From assembly GCA_945877725.1 (NCBI GenBank), contig CAMDXR010000005.1:1-29292 (forward strand): a DNA stretch of 29,292 nucleotides, given 5' to 3'. The stretch comes from Limnohabitans sp. Rim8. GTDB taxonomy: Bacteria; Pseudomonadota; Gammaproteobacteria; Burkholderiales; Burkholderiaceae_C. Under the pieces are notes generated by a model, which saw nothing but the letters and a program-made list of their open reading frames with translations, ran no database searches and was not told where the DNA came from. The translations under genes and the position numbers were made by a program. Positions 23,058-29,292 of the stretch are shown piece after piece (position 1 is the stretch's first letter; every line of letters starts with the position of its first letter).

Positions 23058-23858
23058 ATGACCGAATCGACCGCGTCGGTGTTGTATGAAGTGCGAGGCG
23101 CTGTGGCGCTGGTCACCCTCAACCGCCCGCAAGCCCTCAACAGTTTTACCCGTGAAATGCACCAGGCCCTGTGGGCCGCACTGGACCAAGCAGAGGCCAA
23201 TCCTACGGTTCGGGCTTTGGTTCTAACCGGTGCAGGGCGCGGCTTTTGCGCCGGCCTGGATTTGTCGGAGCTCGATTTCACGCCCGGCCCGGGTTTGTTG
23301 GAACGTGCAGATCCGGGGCCCGTCATCAACGATGCTTTTAATCCGACCACACGCCGTTTGCAATCGCTGCGCATGCCGGTTGTTGCCGCTGTCAATGGCG
23401 TGGCCGCAGGTGCAGGCGCTTCGGTGGCCATGGCGTGTGACATTGTGGTGGCCTCGACCCAGGCGAGTTTTGTACAAGCGTTCAGCAAAATCGGGTTGAT
23501 TCCCGATGCTGGTGGCAGTTGGTTACTGGTGGAGCGGCTGGGCTTGCCCCGCGCAATGGCCTTGGCCATGACGGGCGACAAATTGGGCGCTGACAAAGCC
23601 AAAGAGTGGGGCCTGATCTGGGATGTGGCCGAAGATGCTGTCGCCGCCGCGCTGGCGCTGGCCGACAAACTGGCCCTGATGCCCACCCAAGCACTGGTCG
23701 CGACGCGCCATTTGTTGCGCGATGCAGGCACCCGTTCGCTGGATGCTCACCTGAACATTGAGCGGGATACGCAGTCTGCCTTGGGTAAAACCAAGGACTA
23801 CATGGAGGGCGTGACCGCATTCCTGGAAAAACGCGCACCCCATTTCAAGGGCGAATGA
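23058..23858 (+). CDS. paaG: 2-(1,2-epoxy-1,2-dihydrophenyl)acetyl-CoA isomerase PaaG
   Basis: A 266-residue crotonase-fold isomerase. PaaG converts ring-1,2-epoxyphenylacetyl-CoA to the oxepin-CoA in aerobic phenylacetate degradation. The core VALVTLNRPQALNSF and FCAGLDLSEL are clear. The first hydratase glutamate is absent (GAGASVAMACD), while the isomerase Asp is present in KIGLIPDAGGSWLL, as expected for PaaG. CAGGAG at 23045-23050 precedes the start. It overlaps paaI by 4 bp. The epoxidase genes paaABCDE are not in the window. Confidence 0.9.
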   Translation: MTESTASVLYEVRGAVALVTLNRPQALNSFTREMHQALWAALDQAEANPTVRALVLTGAGRGFCAGLDLSELDFTPGPGLLERADPGPVINDAFNPTTRRLQSLRMPVVAAVNGVAAGAGASVAMACDIVVASTQASFVQAFSKIGLIPDAGGSWLLVERLGLPRAMALAMTGDKLGADKAKEWGLIWDVAEDAVAAALALADKLALMPTQALVATRHLLRDAGTRSLDAHLNIERDTQSALGKTKDYMEGVTAFLEKRAPHFKGE

Positions 23859-24316
23859 TGAGCCACCACACCGCAGACCCCGAGATCCAAAAAGCTCGCG
23901 ACACGGCCCGCAAGGTCGGTGAAACCATGTTTGCCGTGGACACCGCGTCTAAAGACACCATGGGCATGGCATTGCTGGCCTGCGAGCCAGGCCGCGCTGT
24001 GATGCGCATGACAGTGCAAACATTGCACCTGAATGGTCACCAGATTTGTCACGGTGGTTTCATCTTCACCCTGGCCGATTCAACCTTTGCTTTTGCCTGC
24101 AACAGTTACAACAAGAACGCGGTAGCGGCCGGTTGCAGCATCGAGTTTCTAAAGCCCGGAAGGCTGGGCGATGTGCTCACCTGCGAAGGCATAGAGCAGA
24201 CCCTGAGCGGTCGCCACGGCATCTATGACATGAAAGTCACCAATCAAAACGGCGAAGTGATTGCCATGTTCAGGGGTAAAAGTGCACAAATACCCGGTTC
24301 GGTGATCCCCGAATAA
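23855..24316 (+). CDS. paaI: Hydroxyphenylacetyl-CoA thioesterase PaaI
   Basis: A 153-residue hotdog-fold thioesterase. PaaI releases CoA from dead-end hydroxyphenylacetyl-CoA and oxepin-type products and so protects the CoA pool. The family signature is ICHGGFIFTLADSTFAFACN with the catalytic Asp in LAD, followed by AAGCSIEFLKPGRLGD. The start codon overlaps the paaG stop and a second ATG follows directly, so the first or second Met may be used. Length is slightly above the E. coli protein because of an N-terminal extension. Confidence 0.9.
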   Translation: MMSHHTADPEIQKARDTARKVGETMFAVDTASKDTMGMALLACEPGRAVMRMTVQTLHLNGHQICHGGFIFTLADSTFAFACNSYNKNAVAAGCSIEFLKPGRLGDVLTCEGIEQTLSGRHGIYDMKVTNQNGEVIAMFRGKSAQIPGSVIPE

Positions 24317-24414
24317 ACGGACATGTGACAGTCCCGCACCTTAGGTGGCCTCGATCTTGTCTTGGCTTTGTCATTGGATGAACAAAAAAAAGTTATTTGG
24401 AGTTGGAGTCAACC

Positions 24415-25716
24415 ATGAGCGAAAAAAACTTCCCCCTCGAACCCATCGAAAAAGCCAGCATCGATGAGCTGCGCAGCCTGCAATTGAAGCGCTTGCAAGC
24501 CACTTTGCAGCACGCGTATGCCAACTCGCCGGTATACCGTGCCAAATTCGATGCCGCCGGCGTGCACCCTGACGATTGCAAGTCTTTGGCCGACATTGCC
24601 AAGTTTCCTTTCACCACCAAGTCCGACCTGCGCGACAGTTACCCTTTTGGCATGTTTGCCGTGCCACGCGAAAAGTGCGCCCGTATTCATGCCTCCAGCG
24701 GCACCACAGGCAAGCCCACGGTGGTGGGTTACACCCTGAAAGACATCGACACCTGGGCCACAGTCGTGGCGCGCAGCATTCGCGCTGGCGGTGCCAAGCC
24801 GGGTGACATGGTTCACGTCAGCTATGGCTATGGCTTGTTTACAGGCGGTATGGGGGCGCACTACGGGGCAGAAAAATTAGGCCTGACCGTGGTGCCTTTT
24901 GGCGGCGGGCAAACCGAGCGGCAAGTGCAACTGATTCAAGACTTCAAGTCCAACATCATCATGGTCACACCCAGCTACATGCTGGCCATTGCCGATGAGT
25001 TTGAGCGCCAGGGGATCGACCCCAAGAGCACTTCCTTGCGGATTGGTATTTTTGGTGCCGAGCCTTGGACCAATGACATGCGCCAAGCCATCGAAAAACG
25101 CATGAACATGGATGCGGTGGACATTTATGGTTTGTCCGAAGTCATGGGCCCTGGCGTGGCCAGCGAGTGCATTGAAACCAAAGATGGCCCCACCATTTGG
25201 GAAGACCACTTTTATCCTGAAATCATCAACCCCGAAACTGGCGAACCGGTGGCCGACGGTGAAATGGGTGAACTGGTCTTCACCAGCCTCACCAAAGAAG
25301 CGCTGCCCATCATCCGTTACCGCACGCGCGACCTCACGCGGCTGCTGCCCGGCACGGCGCGCAGCATGCGTCGCATGGAAAAAATCACGGGTCGAAGCGA
25401 CGACATGATGATCATTAGGGGGGTTAACGTCTTCCCCAGCCAGATTGAAGAACTGATACTGAAGCGTGCCGAGCTGGCCCCGCACTACCAATGCGTGCTG
25501 ACCCGTGAGGGTCCGATGGACGACTTGAAGGTGCTGATCGAGACCAAGCCCGGTGTCTCGCCCGACAGCATTGAAGCCCGCGCGGCGGCCAAGATGTTGC
25601 AGCACGAGATCAAGGTTTACATTGGCTCCAGCGTGGCCATCGAGCTCAAACCCGAAGGCGGCGTGGAGCGCAGTCAGGGCAAGGCCAAACGCGTGGTGGA
25701 TTTGCGCGGCAAGTGA
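24415..25716 (+). CDS. paaK: Phenylacetate-CoA ligase PaaK
   Basis: A 433-residue AMP-forming ligase that activates phenylacetate to phenylacetyl-CoA, the entry step of the pathway. The phosphate-binding motif IHASSGTTGKPTVVGYT is at about residues 90-106, IYGLSEVMGPGVASEC is the A5-type region, ITGRSDDMMIIRGVNVFPSQ is the hinge (A8) element, and the C-terminal Lys lies in QGKAKRVVD. The ATG at 24415 follows GGAG (24405-24408) at good spacing; the frame extends to a TTG at 24397 that I reject. The 98-nt gap after paaI shows no terminator, so read-through is likely. Confidence 0.95.
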   Translation: MSEKNFPLEPIEKASIDELRSLQLKRLQATLQHAYANSPVYRAKFDAAGVHPDDCKSLADIAKFPFTTKSDLRDSYPFGMFAVPREKCARIHASSGTTGKPTVVGYTLKDIDTWATVVARSIRAGGAKPGDMVHVSYGYGLFTGGMGAHYGAEKLGLTVVPFGGGQTERQVQLIQDFKSNIIMVTPSYMLAIADEFERQGIDPKSTSLRIGIFGAEPWTNDMRQAIEKRMNMDAVDIYGLSEVMGPGVASECIETKDGPTIWEDHFYPEIINPETGEPVADGEMGELVFTSLTKEALPIIRYRTRDLTRLLPGTARSMRRMEKITGRSDDMMIIRGVNVFPSQIEELILKRAELAPHYQCVLTREGPMDDLKVLIETKPGVSPDSIEARAAAKMLQHEIKVYIGSSVAIELKPEGGVERSQGKAKRVVDLRGK

Positions 25717-25737
25717 TTGGAGTGGGGTCAGGACAGG

Positions 25738-27498
25738 TCAGGCGGCGGGCCATTGACCGCTGACCCGGTCTTTGGGCACACTCAGTTGCCATGTGCTGGC
25801 TTGAGCGGGCACGCTCAGAGGCAGTCGTAACAAGCGTTTGTCACGCGACACCAAGGCCGTCAGCTTGCGTTCACGGCCCAGCAGGGCGGGCAAGTCGTCC
25901 AATTTACTCAGACGCCAGCTGCCCCCTTGGGCCTTGTTGCCCACTTCCAGACCCAGCCATTCGTCACCCGCTGCAAGGCCAGCCGTTTCAGCCGCACTGC
26001 CGCGCATCACGCCTTTGATCTGCACACTCCCGCCCACTTCACTCACGCGCAGCCCCAAGCGTTGCGCCATGGTTGAAGTTTCGGCCTGGATGTCGATGCC
26101 CTGATGGGCCAATAACTCACGCAGTGGCAGGTCAACGGTGCTGTGTACCCAGGCCTTGATTTCCTTGTCCCAGCTGCGGCCTGTCAAGCTTTGCAATTCA
26201 TCCAGCAAGTCTTGCTCACGCATCGGTCCGGCCTTGCAGCGCTTCCACAGGCCACGCATGACTGCGTCCAGTGTGTGAGATTCTTTGCGCAAAGACAAAT
26301 CCAGGCACAAGGCCACCAAAGCGCCCTTGGTGTAGTAGCTGACGGTGGCGTTGACGGTGTTTTCATCCTGCCGGTAGTACTTGACCCAAGCGTCATAGCT
26401 GGCCTGCGCCACGCTTTGGACATGGCGGCCGGGCGTTTGCTGCACTTGGACAATCGTTTTGCCCAGCAACTTGATGTAAGTGGTGTCGTCGATCAAGCCG
26501 GCGCGGCGCAACAAAATATCGTCGTAATAACTGGTGAAGCCTTCAAAAAACCACAACAACGGTGTGTAGTTTTCTTGGGTGTAGTCATAGCTCGCCAAGG
26601 CGTCTGGGCGCAGTTGTTTCACGTTCCAAGTGTGAAAGTATTCGTGGCTGATCAAGCCCAGCAGGGTGGTGTAACCCTCATTCGTACGCGGAGAGGTCTG
26701 GCGTGGCAAATCGGCGCGGTTGCAGATCAGGGCAGTGCTGTTGCGATGCTCCAGCCCGCCATAGCCATCGTTCACAGCATTCAACATGAACAAATAATCG
26801 GTGTGCGGGGCTTTTTTGCCCGCCAATTTGCCTTGCCCGTGCCAAAAATTGATTTCAGCTTCACAGATTTTTTGGGTGTCCGCCAACAGACGTTCACCAT
26901 CAAAAGAGGGCAAAGCCCCCGCCACCACAAAACGGTGTTTAATGCCGCAAGCTGTGAAGTTGCCAGACCAAAAATGGCCTAATTCCACCGGGCAGTCCAC
27001 CAGTTCATCGTAGTTTGCTGCGGTATACAGACCAAAGCCGCGCTTGTCGGTTTTGATGGGAGTCAGCCCCGTGGCGGCTTGCCAACTCGGGTGACCCTTG
27101 ACGACTGGCAATTTCAATTGATGGGCTAATTTTTCTTGCCCGTGCACGCGCAGGCACACACTGGTGCCATTGAAAAACCCTCTCTGGCTGTCCAGCCAAG
27201 CTGTTCGCACCGAGTTGTCAAAAGCGTAAACCTCGTACTGCAACACCAAAGGAACACCTTCATTGCATGCCATGTCCCAAGTGCATTTGTTGCGTTGGTT
27301 GAGGCTGACCTTGCGACGCCCCTGCTTGGCCTGAAGGTTTTGCAGGTTTTTGGAAAATTCTCGTACCAAGTAGCTGCCCGGAATCCATACAGGAAGCGAG
27401 ACAGTTTGAAATGCTGCGGGTTCTGCAATGGTGAGCGTCACCCGAAACAGGTGTGCATGCAAGTCGGCGGCTTCAACGTTGTAGTGAATGGCGGTCAT
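25738..27498 (-). CDS. M61 family metallopeptidase (glycyl aminopeptidase-like) with C-terminal PDZ domain
   Basis: A 586-residue zinc peptidase of family M61. The zinc motif HEYFH is at residues 285-289 in GLISHEYFHTWNVKQLRP, and the conserved DGYGGLEHRNST stands about 40 residues before it, as in the glycyl aminopeptidase of Sphingomonas. An N-terminal beta-rich domain occupies about residues 1-180, and a PDZ-like domain is near the end (LRVSEVGGSVQIKGVMRGSA, about 490-510). No signal peptide is visible, so the protein is probably cytoplasmic. The gene converges on paaK with a 21-nt gap and no clear terminator. Confidence 0.92.
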   Translation of the reverse strand: MTAIHYNVEAADLHAHLFRVTLTIAEPAAFQTVSLPVWIPGSYLVREFSKNLQNLQAKQGRRKVSLNQRNKCTWDMACNEGVPLVLQYEVYAFDNSVRTAWLDSQRGFFNGTSVCLRVHGQEKLAHQLKLPVVKGHPSWQAATGLTPIKTDKRGFGLYTAANYDELVDCPVELGHFWSGNFTACGIKHRFVVAGALPSFDGERLLADTQKICEAEINFWHGQGKLAGKKAPHTDYLFMLNAVNDGYGGLEHRNSTALICNRADLPRQTSPRTNEGYTTLLGLISHEYFHTWNVKQLRPDALASYDYTQENYTPLLWFFEGFTSYYDDILLRRAGLIDDTTYIKLLGKTIVQVQQTPGRHVQSVAQASYDAWVKYYRQDENTVNATVSYYTKGALVALCLDLSLRKESHTLDAVMRGLWKRCKAGPMREQDLLDELQSLTGRSWDKEIKAWVHSTVDLPLRELLAHQGIDIQAETSTMAQRLGLRVSEVGGSVQIKGVMRGSAAETAGLAAGDEWLGLEVGNKAQGGSWRLSKLDDLPALLGRERKLTALVSRDKRLLRLPLSVPAQASTWQLSVPKDRVSGQWPAA

Positions 27499-27528
27499 GA
27501 ATGTTTCATCTGGGTTGGAGTTGGCAAA

Positions 27529-27555
27529 AGCGAAGCCCTGTTCGCGAATGCTTGG
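27529..27555. repeat. Diverged REP-like palindromic element
   Basis: This 27-nt stretch matches the REP-like sequence at 27730-27756 at 21 of 27 positions, in the same orientation, and contains the perfect palindrome TTCGCGAA (27541-27548). It lies just upstream of the M61 start. Confidence 0.45.
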
Positions 27556-27613
27556 AAATGTCTGGGGTTTGATTCAAGCAGTAAATGTGCGTCACCCTTC
27601 GGCCGCAGGGGCA

Positions 27614-27730
27614 GCCTCCCACAAATACCCGCCATCTGCTGGGTTTGTGATGGCCTCCCACAAATACCCGGCATCGGCTGATCTTGTGGTGGTATCAGAC
27701 GAATGCTGGTTGTCTGCTGAATTTGTGGGA
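27614..27730. repeat. Three tandem copies of a 39-bp repeat
   Basis: Units are 27614-27652, 27653-27691 and 27692-27730. The first two agree at 33 of 39 positions; the third is diverged (about 23 of 39 against unit 2). The unit opens with CTCCCACAAAT, whose reverse complement ATTTGTGGGAG ends the array (27721-27731) and leads into the REP-like palindrome, so array and palindrome are related. I see no coding function. Confidence 0.7.
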
Positions 27731-27769
27731 GCGAGCCCCTGCTCGCGAAGGCTCGCCAGGGCAGGGGCT
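27721..27769. repeat. REP-like nested palindrome
   Basis: After ATTTGTGGGAG, GCGAGC (27731-27736) and GCTCGC (27741-27746) pair around CCCT. In addition AGCCCCTG (27734-27741) and CAGGGGCT (27762-27769) form a second perfect 8-bp inverted repeat, so two alternative hairpins are possible. The head GTGGGAGCGAGC...GCTCGCGAA resembles REP elements known from Pseudomonas. No REP-associated transposase lies in the window. Confidence 0.6.
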
Positions 27770-27809
27770 TGTTATCAGGCTGCAAGGGATGACTGAAGAA
27801 AAGAGGGGA

Positions 27810-28259
27810 TCAGGTTGCGCCAGCGGCTAAAAAGCAGCTCAGACTGGCCACAACGGTGAGTTGCAAACGCATGGGCAGCCAGGGTGCGAGGCCAGCTGCG
27901 GGCCAGGTTCGGCGGTCCATGACGTAGCAACCGATCAAGACAAACCCCAGCAAGGGCAGGCCTGCAAAGGCCGGCATCATTACGGCCACCCAAGCCAGCA
28001 ACGATGGGGCAATGCCCCAGGTGAAATGGATGCGTGGCGCATGGGGCTGAACCAGCGCATTGCGAAAACCCACGCCCCAATGAATGCCCCCCAAAAACGA
28101 CACGATCACAGCCCCATAACTTTGCATCGACAGCGCCACATAAGGGTGCAAGTCAGGTCCGACCAGCCACAGGCACAGTGCTAAAAATACAAACGGAATC
28201 AGCCCGGCATAGCCCAAGCGGCGGATCAGTTTCCAGGTGGGGTCTTCAACGTGGTGCAT
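27810..28259 (-). CDS. DUF3429 family integral membrane protein
   Basis: A 149-residue hydrophobic protein that I recognise as DUF3429, function unknown. About five membrane segments are visible: GLIPFVFLALCLWLV, GAVIVSFLGGIHWGVGF, GIAPSLLAWVAVMMPAF, LPLLGFVLIGCYVM and LTVVASLSCFLAAG. The loop SFLGGIHWG is the conserved family core. It starts 2 nt after the dsbC stop on the same strand with almost no ribosome site of its own, which suggests translational coupling to dsbC. The repeat-rich spacer follows its stop. Confidence 0.85.
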   Translation of the reverse strand: MHHVEDPTWKLIRRLGYAGLIPFVFLALCLWLVGPDLHPYVALSMQSYGAVIVSFLGGIHWGVGFRNALVQPHAPRIHFTWGIAPSLLAWVAVMMPAFAGLPLLGFVLIGCYVMDRRTWPAAGLAPWLPMRLQLTVVASLSCFLAAGAT

Positions 28260-28261
28260 TG

Positions 28262-28975
28262 TTATTTGATTTCAGCCAAAAGTTTCTCGACTTGGGCCAT
28301 CGGGACCGCCCCTGGAACCCGGCTGCCATCGGCAAAAAACAGCGTGGGTGTCCCGGTAATGCGCTGTTTTTTGCCAAACTCCACAATGCTGTCCACTGTG
28401 GAGGCATCGCAATTGGCTGTGACAGGCGTGGTGCCATTGATCATCCAGTCGTTCCAGCTTTTGGCCTTGTCTTTGGCGCACCAGATGTTCTTGGATTTTG
28501 TTTTGGAGTCTTCACCCAGGATGGGGTAAAGCAAGTGGTAAATGGTCACGTTTTCCAACTTTTGCAGGTCTTTTTCAAAGCGTTTGCAATAACCGCAGTT
28601 GGGGTCGGCAAACACCACCAGTTTGCGTTTGCCGTTGCCACGAACTTGCGTAAAAGCGCTCTTAAGGGGCAGTTGGTCAAAGGGAACCGCTGAAAGTTTT
28701 TCAATGCGCTCTTCAGTGATGTTGCGCTTTTGCTTGACGTCGATCAGTGCGCCTTGAATCAAAAAGTTGCCTTCGGCATCGCTGTACATCACATCGTTGC
28801 CCATGCGAATTTCAAACAAACCGTTCATGGGGGTTTTGCTGATTTCGTCAATCTTTGGCAGATTGGGCAGACGCTCGGTCAGGTTTTTGCGGATGCTGGC
28901 TTCTTGCGCCGACACGCTGCTTGCAGAAAAGGCCAGCGCCAACACGCTGGCCAATATCAAACGAACTAACTTCAT
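28262..28975 (-). CDS. dsbC: Periplasmic thiol:disulfide interchange protein DsbC
   Basis: A 237-residue disulfide isomerase. A Sec signal peptide (MKLVRLILASVLALAFSASS, cleavage probably after VSAQ or just before) is followed by the N-terminal dimerisation domain (about 25-85) with NGLFEIRMGNDVMYSDAEG, and a thioredoxin-fold domain with the CGYC active site at residues 127-130 and cis-Pro in TGTPTLFF. A second Cys pair (IWCAKDK and TANCDAS) matches the structural disulfide of E. coli DsbC. It shuffles wrong disulfides in exported proteins and is kept reduced by DsbD. It lies between a ubiquinone hydroxylase gene and DUF3429 on the same strand. Confidence 0.95.
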   Translation of the reverse strand: MKLVRLILASVLALAFSASSVSAQEASIRKNLTERLPNLPKIDEISKTPMNGLFEIRMGNDVMYSDAEGNFLIQGALIDVKQKRNITEERIEKLSAVPFDQLPLKSAFTQVRGNGKRKLVVFADPNCGYCKRFEKDLQKLENVTIYHLLYPILGEDSKTKSKNIWCAKDKAKSWNDWMINGTTPVTANCDASTVDSIVEFGKKQRITGTPTLFFADGSRVPGAVPMAQVEKLLAEIK

Positions 28976-29014
28976 GGAGAATCTTTCGGGTTCAAAAAAC
29001 GGTCAATTAAAAAG

Positions 29015-29292
29015 TCAAAGCGAATCGGGTGATGCTTTGCCCATGGCCTGTTGTGTCATCCAGCTTTTCAGCGGGCCACTGCGGTCAAAGCCGCGCATGC
29101 CCCAGTTGCGGAGGTTTTGCCACAACGGGCCGGGTTGCGCAAACAGGCGTTGGAGCCCGTCAGTCACCAGCGCCATGGCTTGCACATCGGCTTGGCGCGC
29201 CCGTTCGTAGCGGCGCAGCAGTTTCAGGTCATGCAGTGGTCGCCAGAATTCTTTGGTCCGGATCACGCGCACCAGTTCAGCCACATCGGCCA
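29015..29292 (-). CDS. UbiH/Coq6-type FAD hydroxylase, C-terminal part (cut by window edge)
   Basis: Only the last ~92 codons are present; the frame runs open off the right edge, and the apparent GTG start inside it is just a Val codon of ADVAELVRVI. The C-terminal signature DLKLLRRYERARQADVQAMA and the helix LRNWGMRGFDRSGPLKSWM are typical of UbiH/UbiF/VisC/COQ6 hydroxylases, which hydroxylate the ring of ubiquinone precursors using FAD and NAD(P)H. It is not possible from this fragment to say which ring position is modified. The dsbC gene follows 39 nt downstream on the same strand. Confidence 0.88.
   Translation of the reverse strand, partial: ADVAELVRVIRTKEFWRPLHDLKLLRRYERARQADVQAMALVTDGLQRLFAQPGPLWQNLRNWGMRGFDRSGPLKSWMTQQAMGKASPDSL

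Noticed and set aside
27614..27730. 39-bp repeats as a CRISPR array
   Set aside because: The units are directly adjacent with no unique spacers, the third copy is strongly diverged, and no cas genes are present.

Overview
The window reads as chromosomal DNA of a betaproteobacterium of the Burkholderiales, most likely a Comamonadaceae member. The support is GC-rich coding sequence with moderate AT spacers, orphan Bug-type solute receptors, a Burkholderiales-style paa gene group, and a ubiquinone hydroxylase / dsbC / DUF3429 / M61 peptidase neighbourhood that I associate with this family. I could run no database search, so the taxonomic placement is inference.

Layout. (1) 1-1040: a DUF2889 gene on the minus strand, then an AT-rich spacer. 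(2) 1042-19341: one plus-strand block of about 18 kb. It starts with a GntR/HutC-type regulator behind a clear inverted-repeat operator. Next come a Tat-type periplasmic binding protein with a complete LivHMGF-type ABC importer, a first Bug receptor, a two-subunit aconitase-type hydratase, HyuB/HyuA-type ATP-dependent cyclic-amide hydrolase subunits, an isochorismatase-fold hydrolase, an FAD_binding_2 flavoprotein, a KRCGH-type isocitrate-lyase-superfamily lyase, an LigW/gamma-resorcylate-decarboxylase-type amidohydrolase, a second Bug receptor and an FAD aromatic-ring monooxygenase. Ten junctions in this block are 4-bp ATGA overlaps. (3) 19379-21694: three minus-strand genes: a possible SAM-binding protein, a GST and a fumarylacetoacetase-fold hydratase. 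(4) 21747-21939: a tRNA with CAT anticodon, with its own promoter and terminator. (5) 22125-25716: a phenylacetate-type group, with a crotonase divergent from paaG-paaI-paaK across a TetR-type palindrome. (6) 25738-29292: minus-strand M61 peptidase, a repeat-rich spacer with REP-like palindromes, DUF3429, DsbC, and the C-terminal end of a UbiH/Coq6-type hydroxylase cut by the window edge.

How the genes may work together. The 18-kb block looks like a self-contained uptake and catabolic operon for an unidentified small molecule, plausibly a carboxylated (hetero)aromatic or cyclic amide. The enzymes could hydroxylate and decarboxylate a ring, open a lactam or imide with ATP, remove an amide, hydrate a maleate-type diacid and split the resulting malate-type acid into a 2-oxoacid and a short acid. 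There is no ring-cleavage dioxygenase. The hydratase-plus-lyase pair recalls the dimethylmaleate hydratase / dimethylmalate lyase end of clostridial nicotinate fermentation. I do not recognise the whole combination as a described pathway, and it is the main candidate for something new here.
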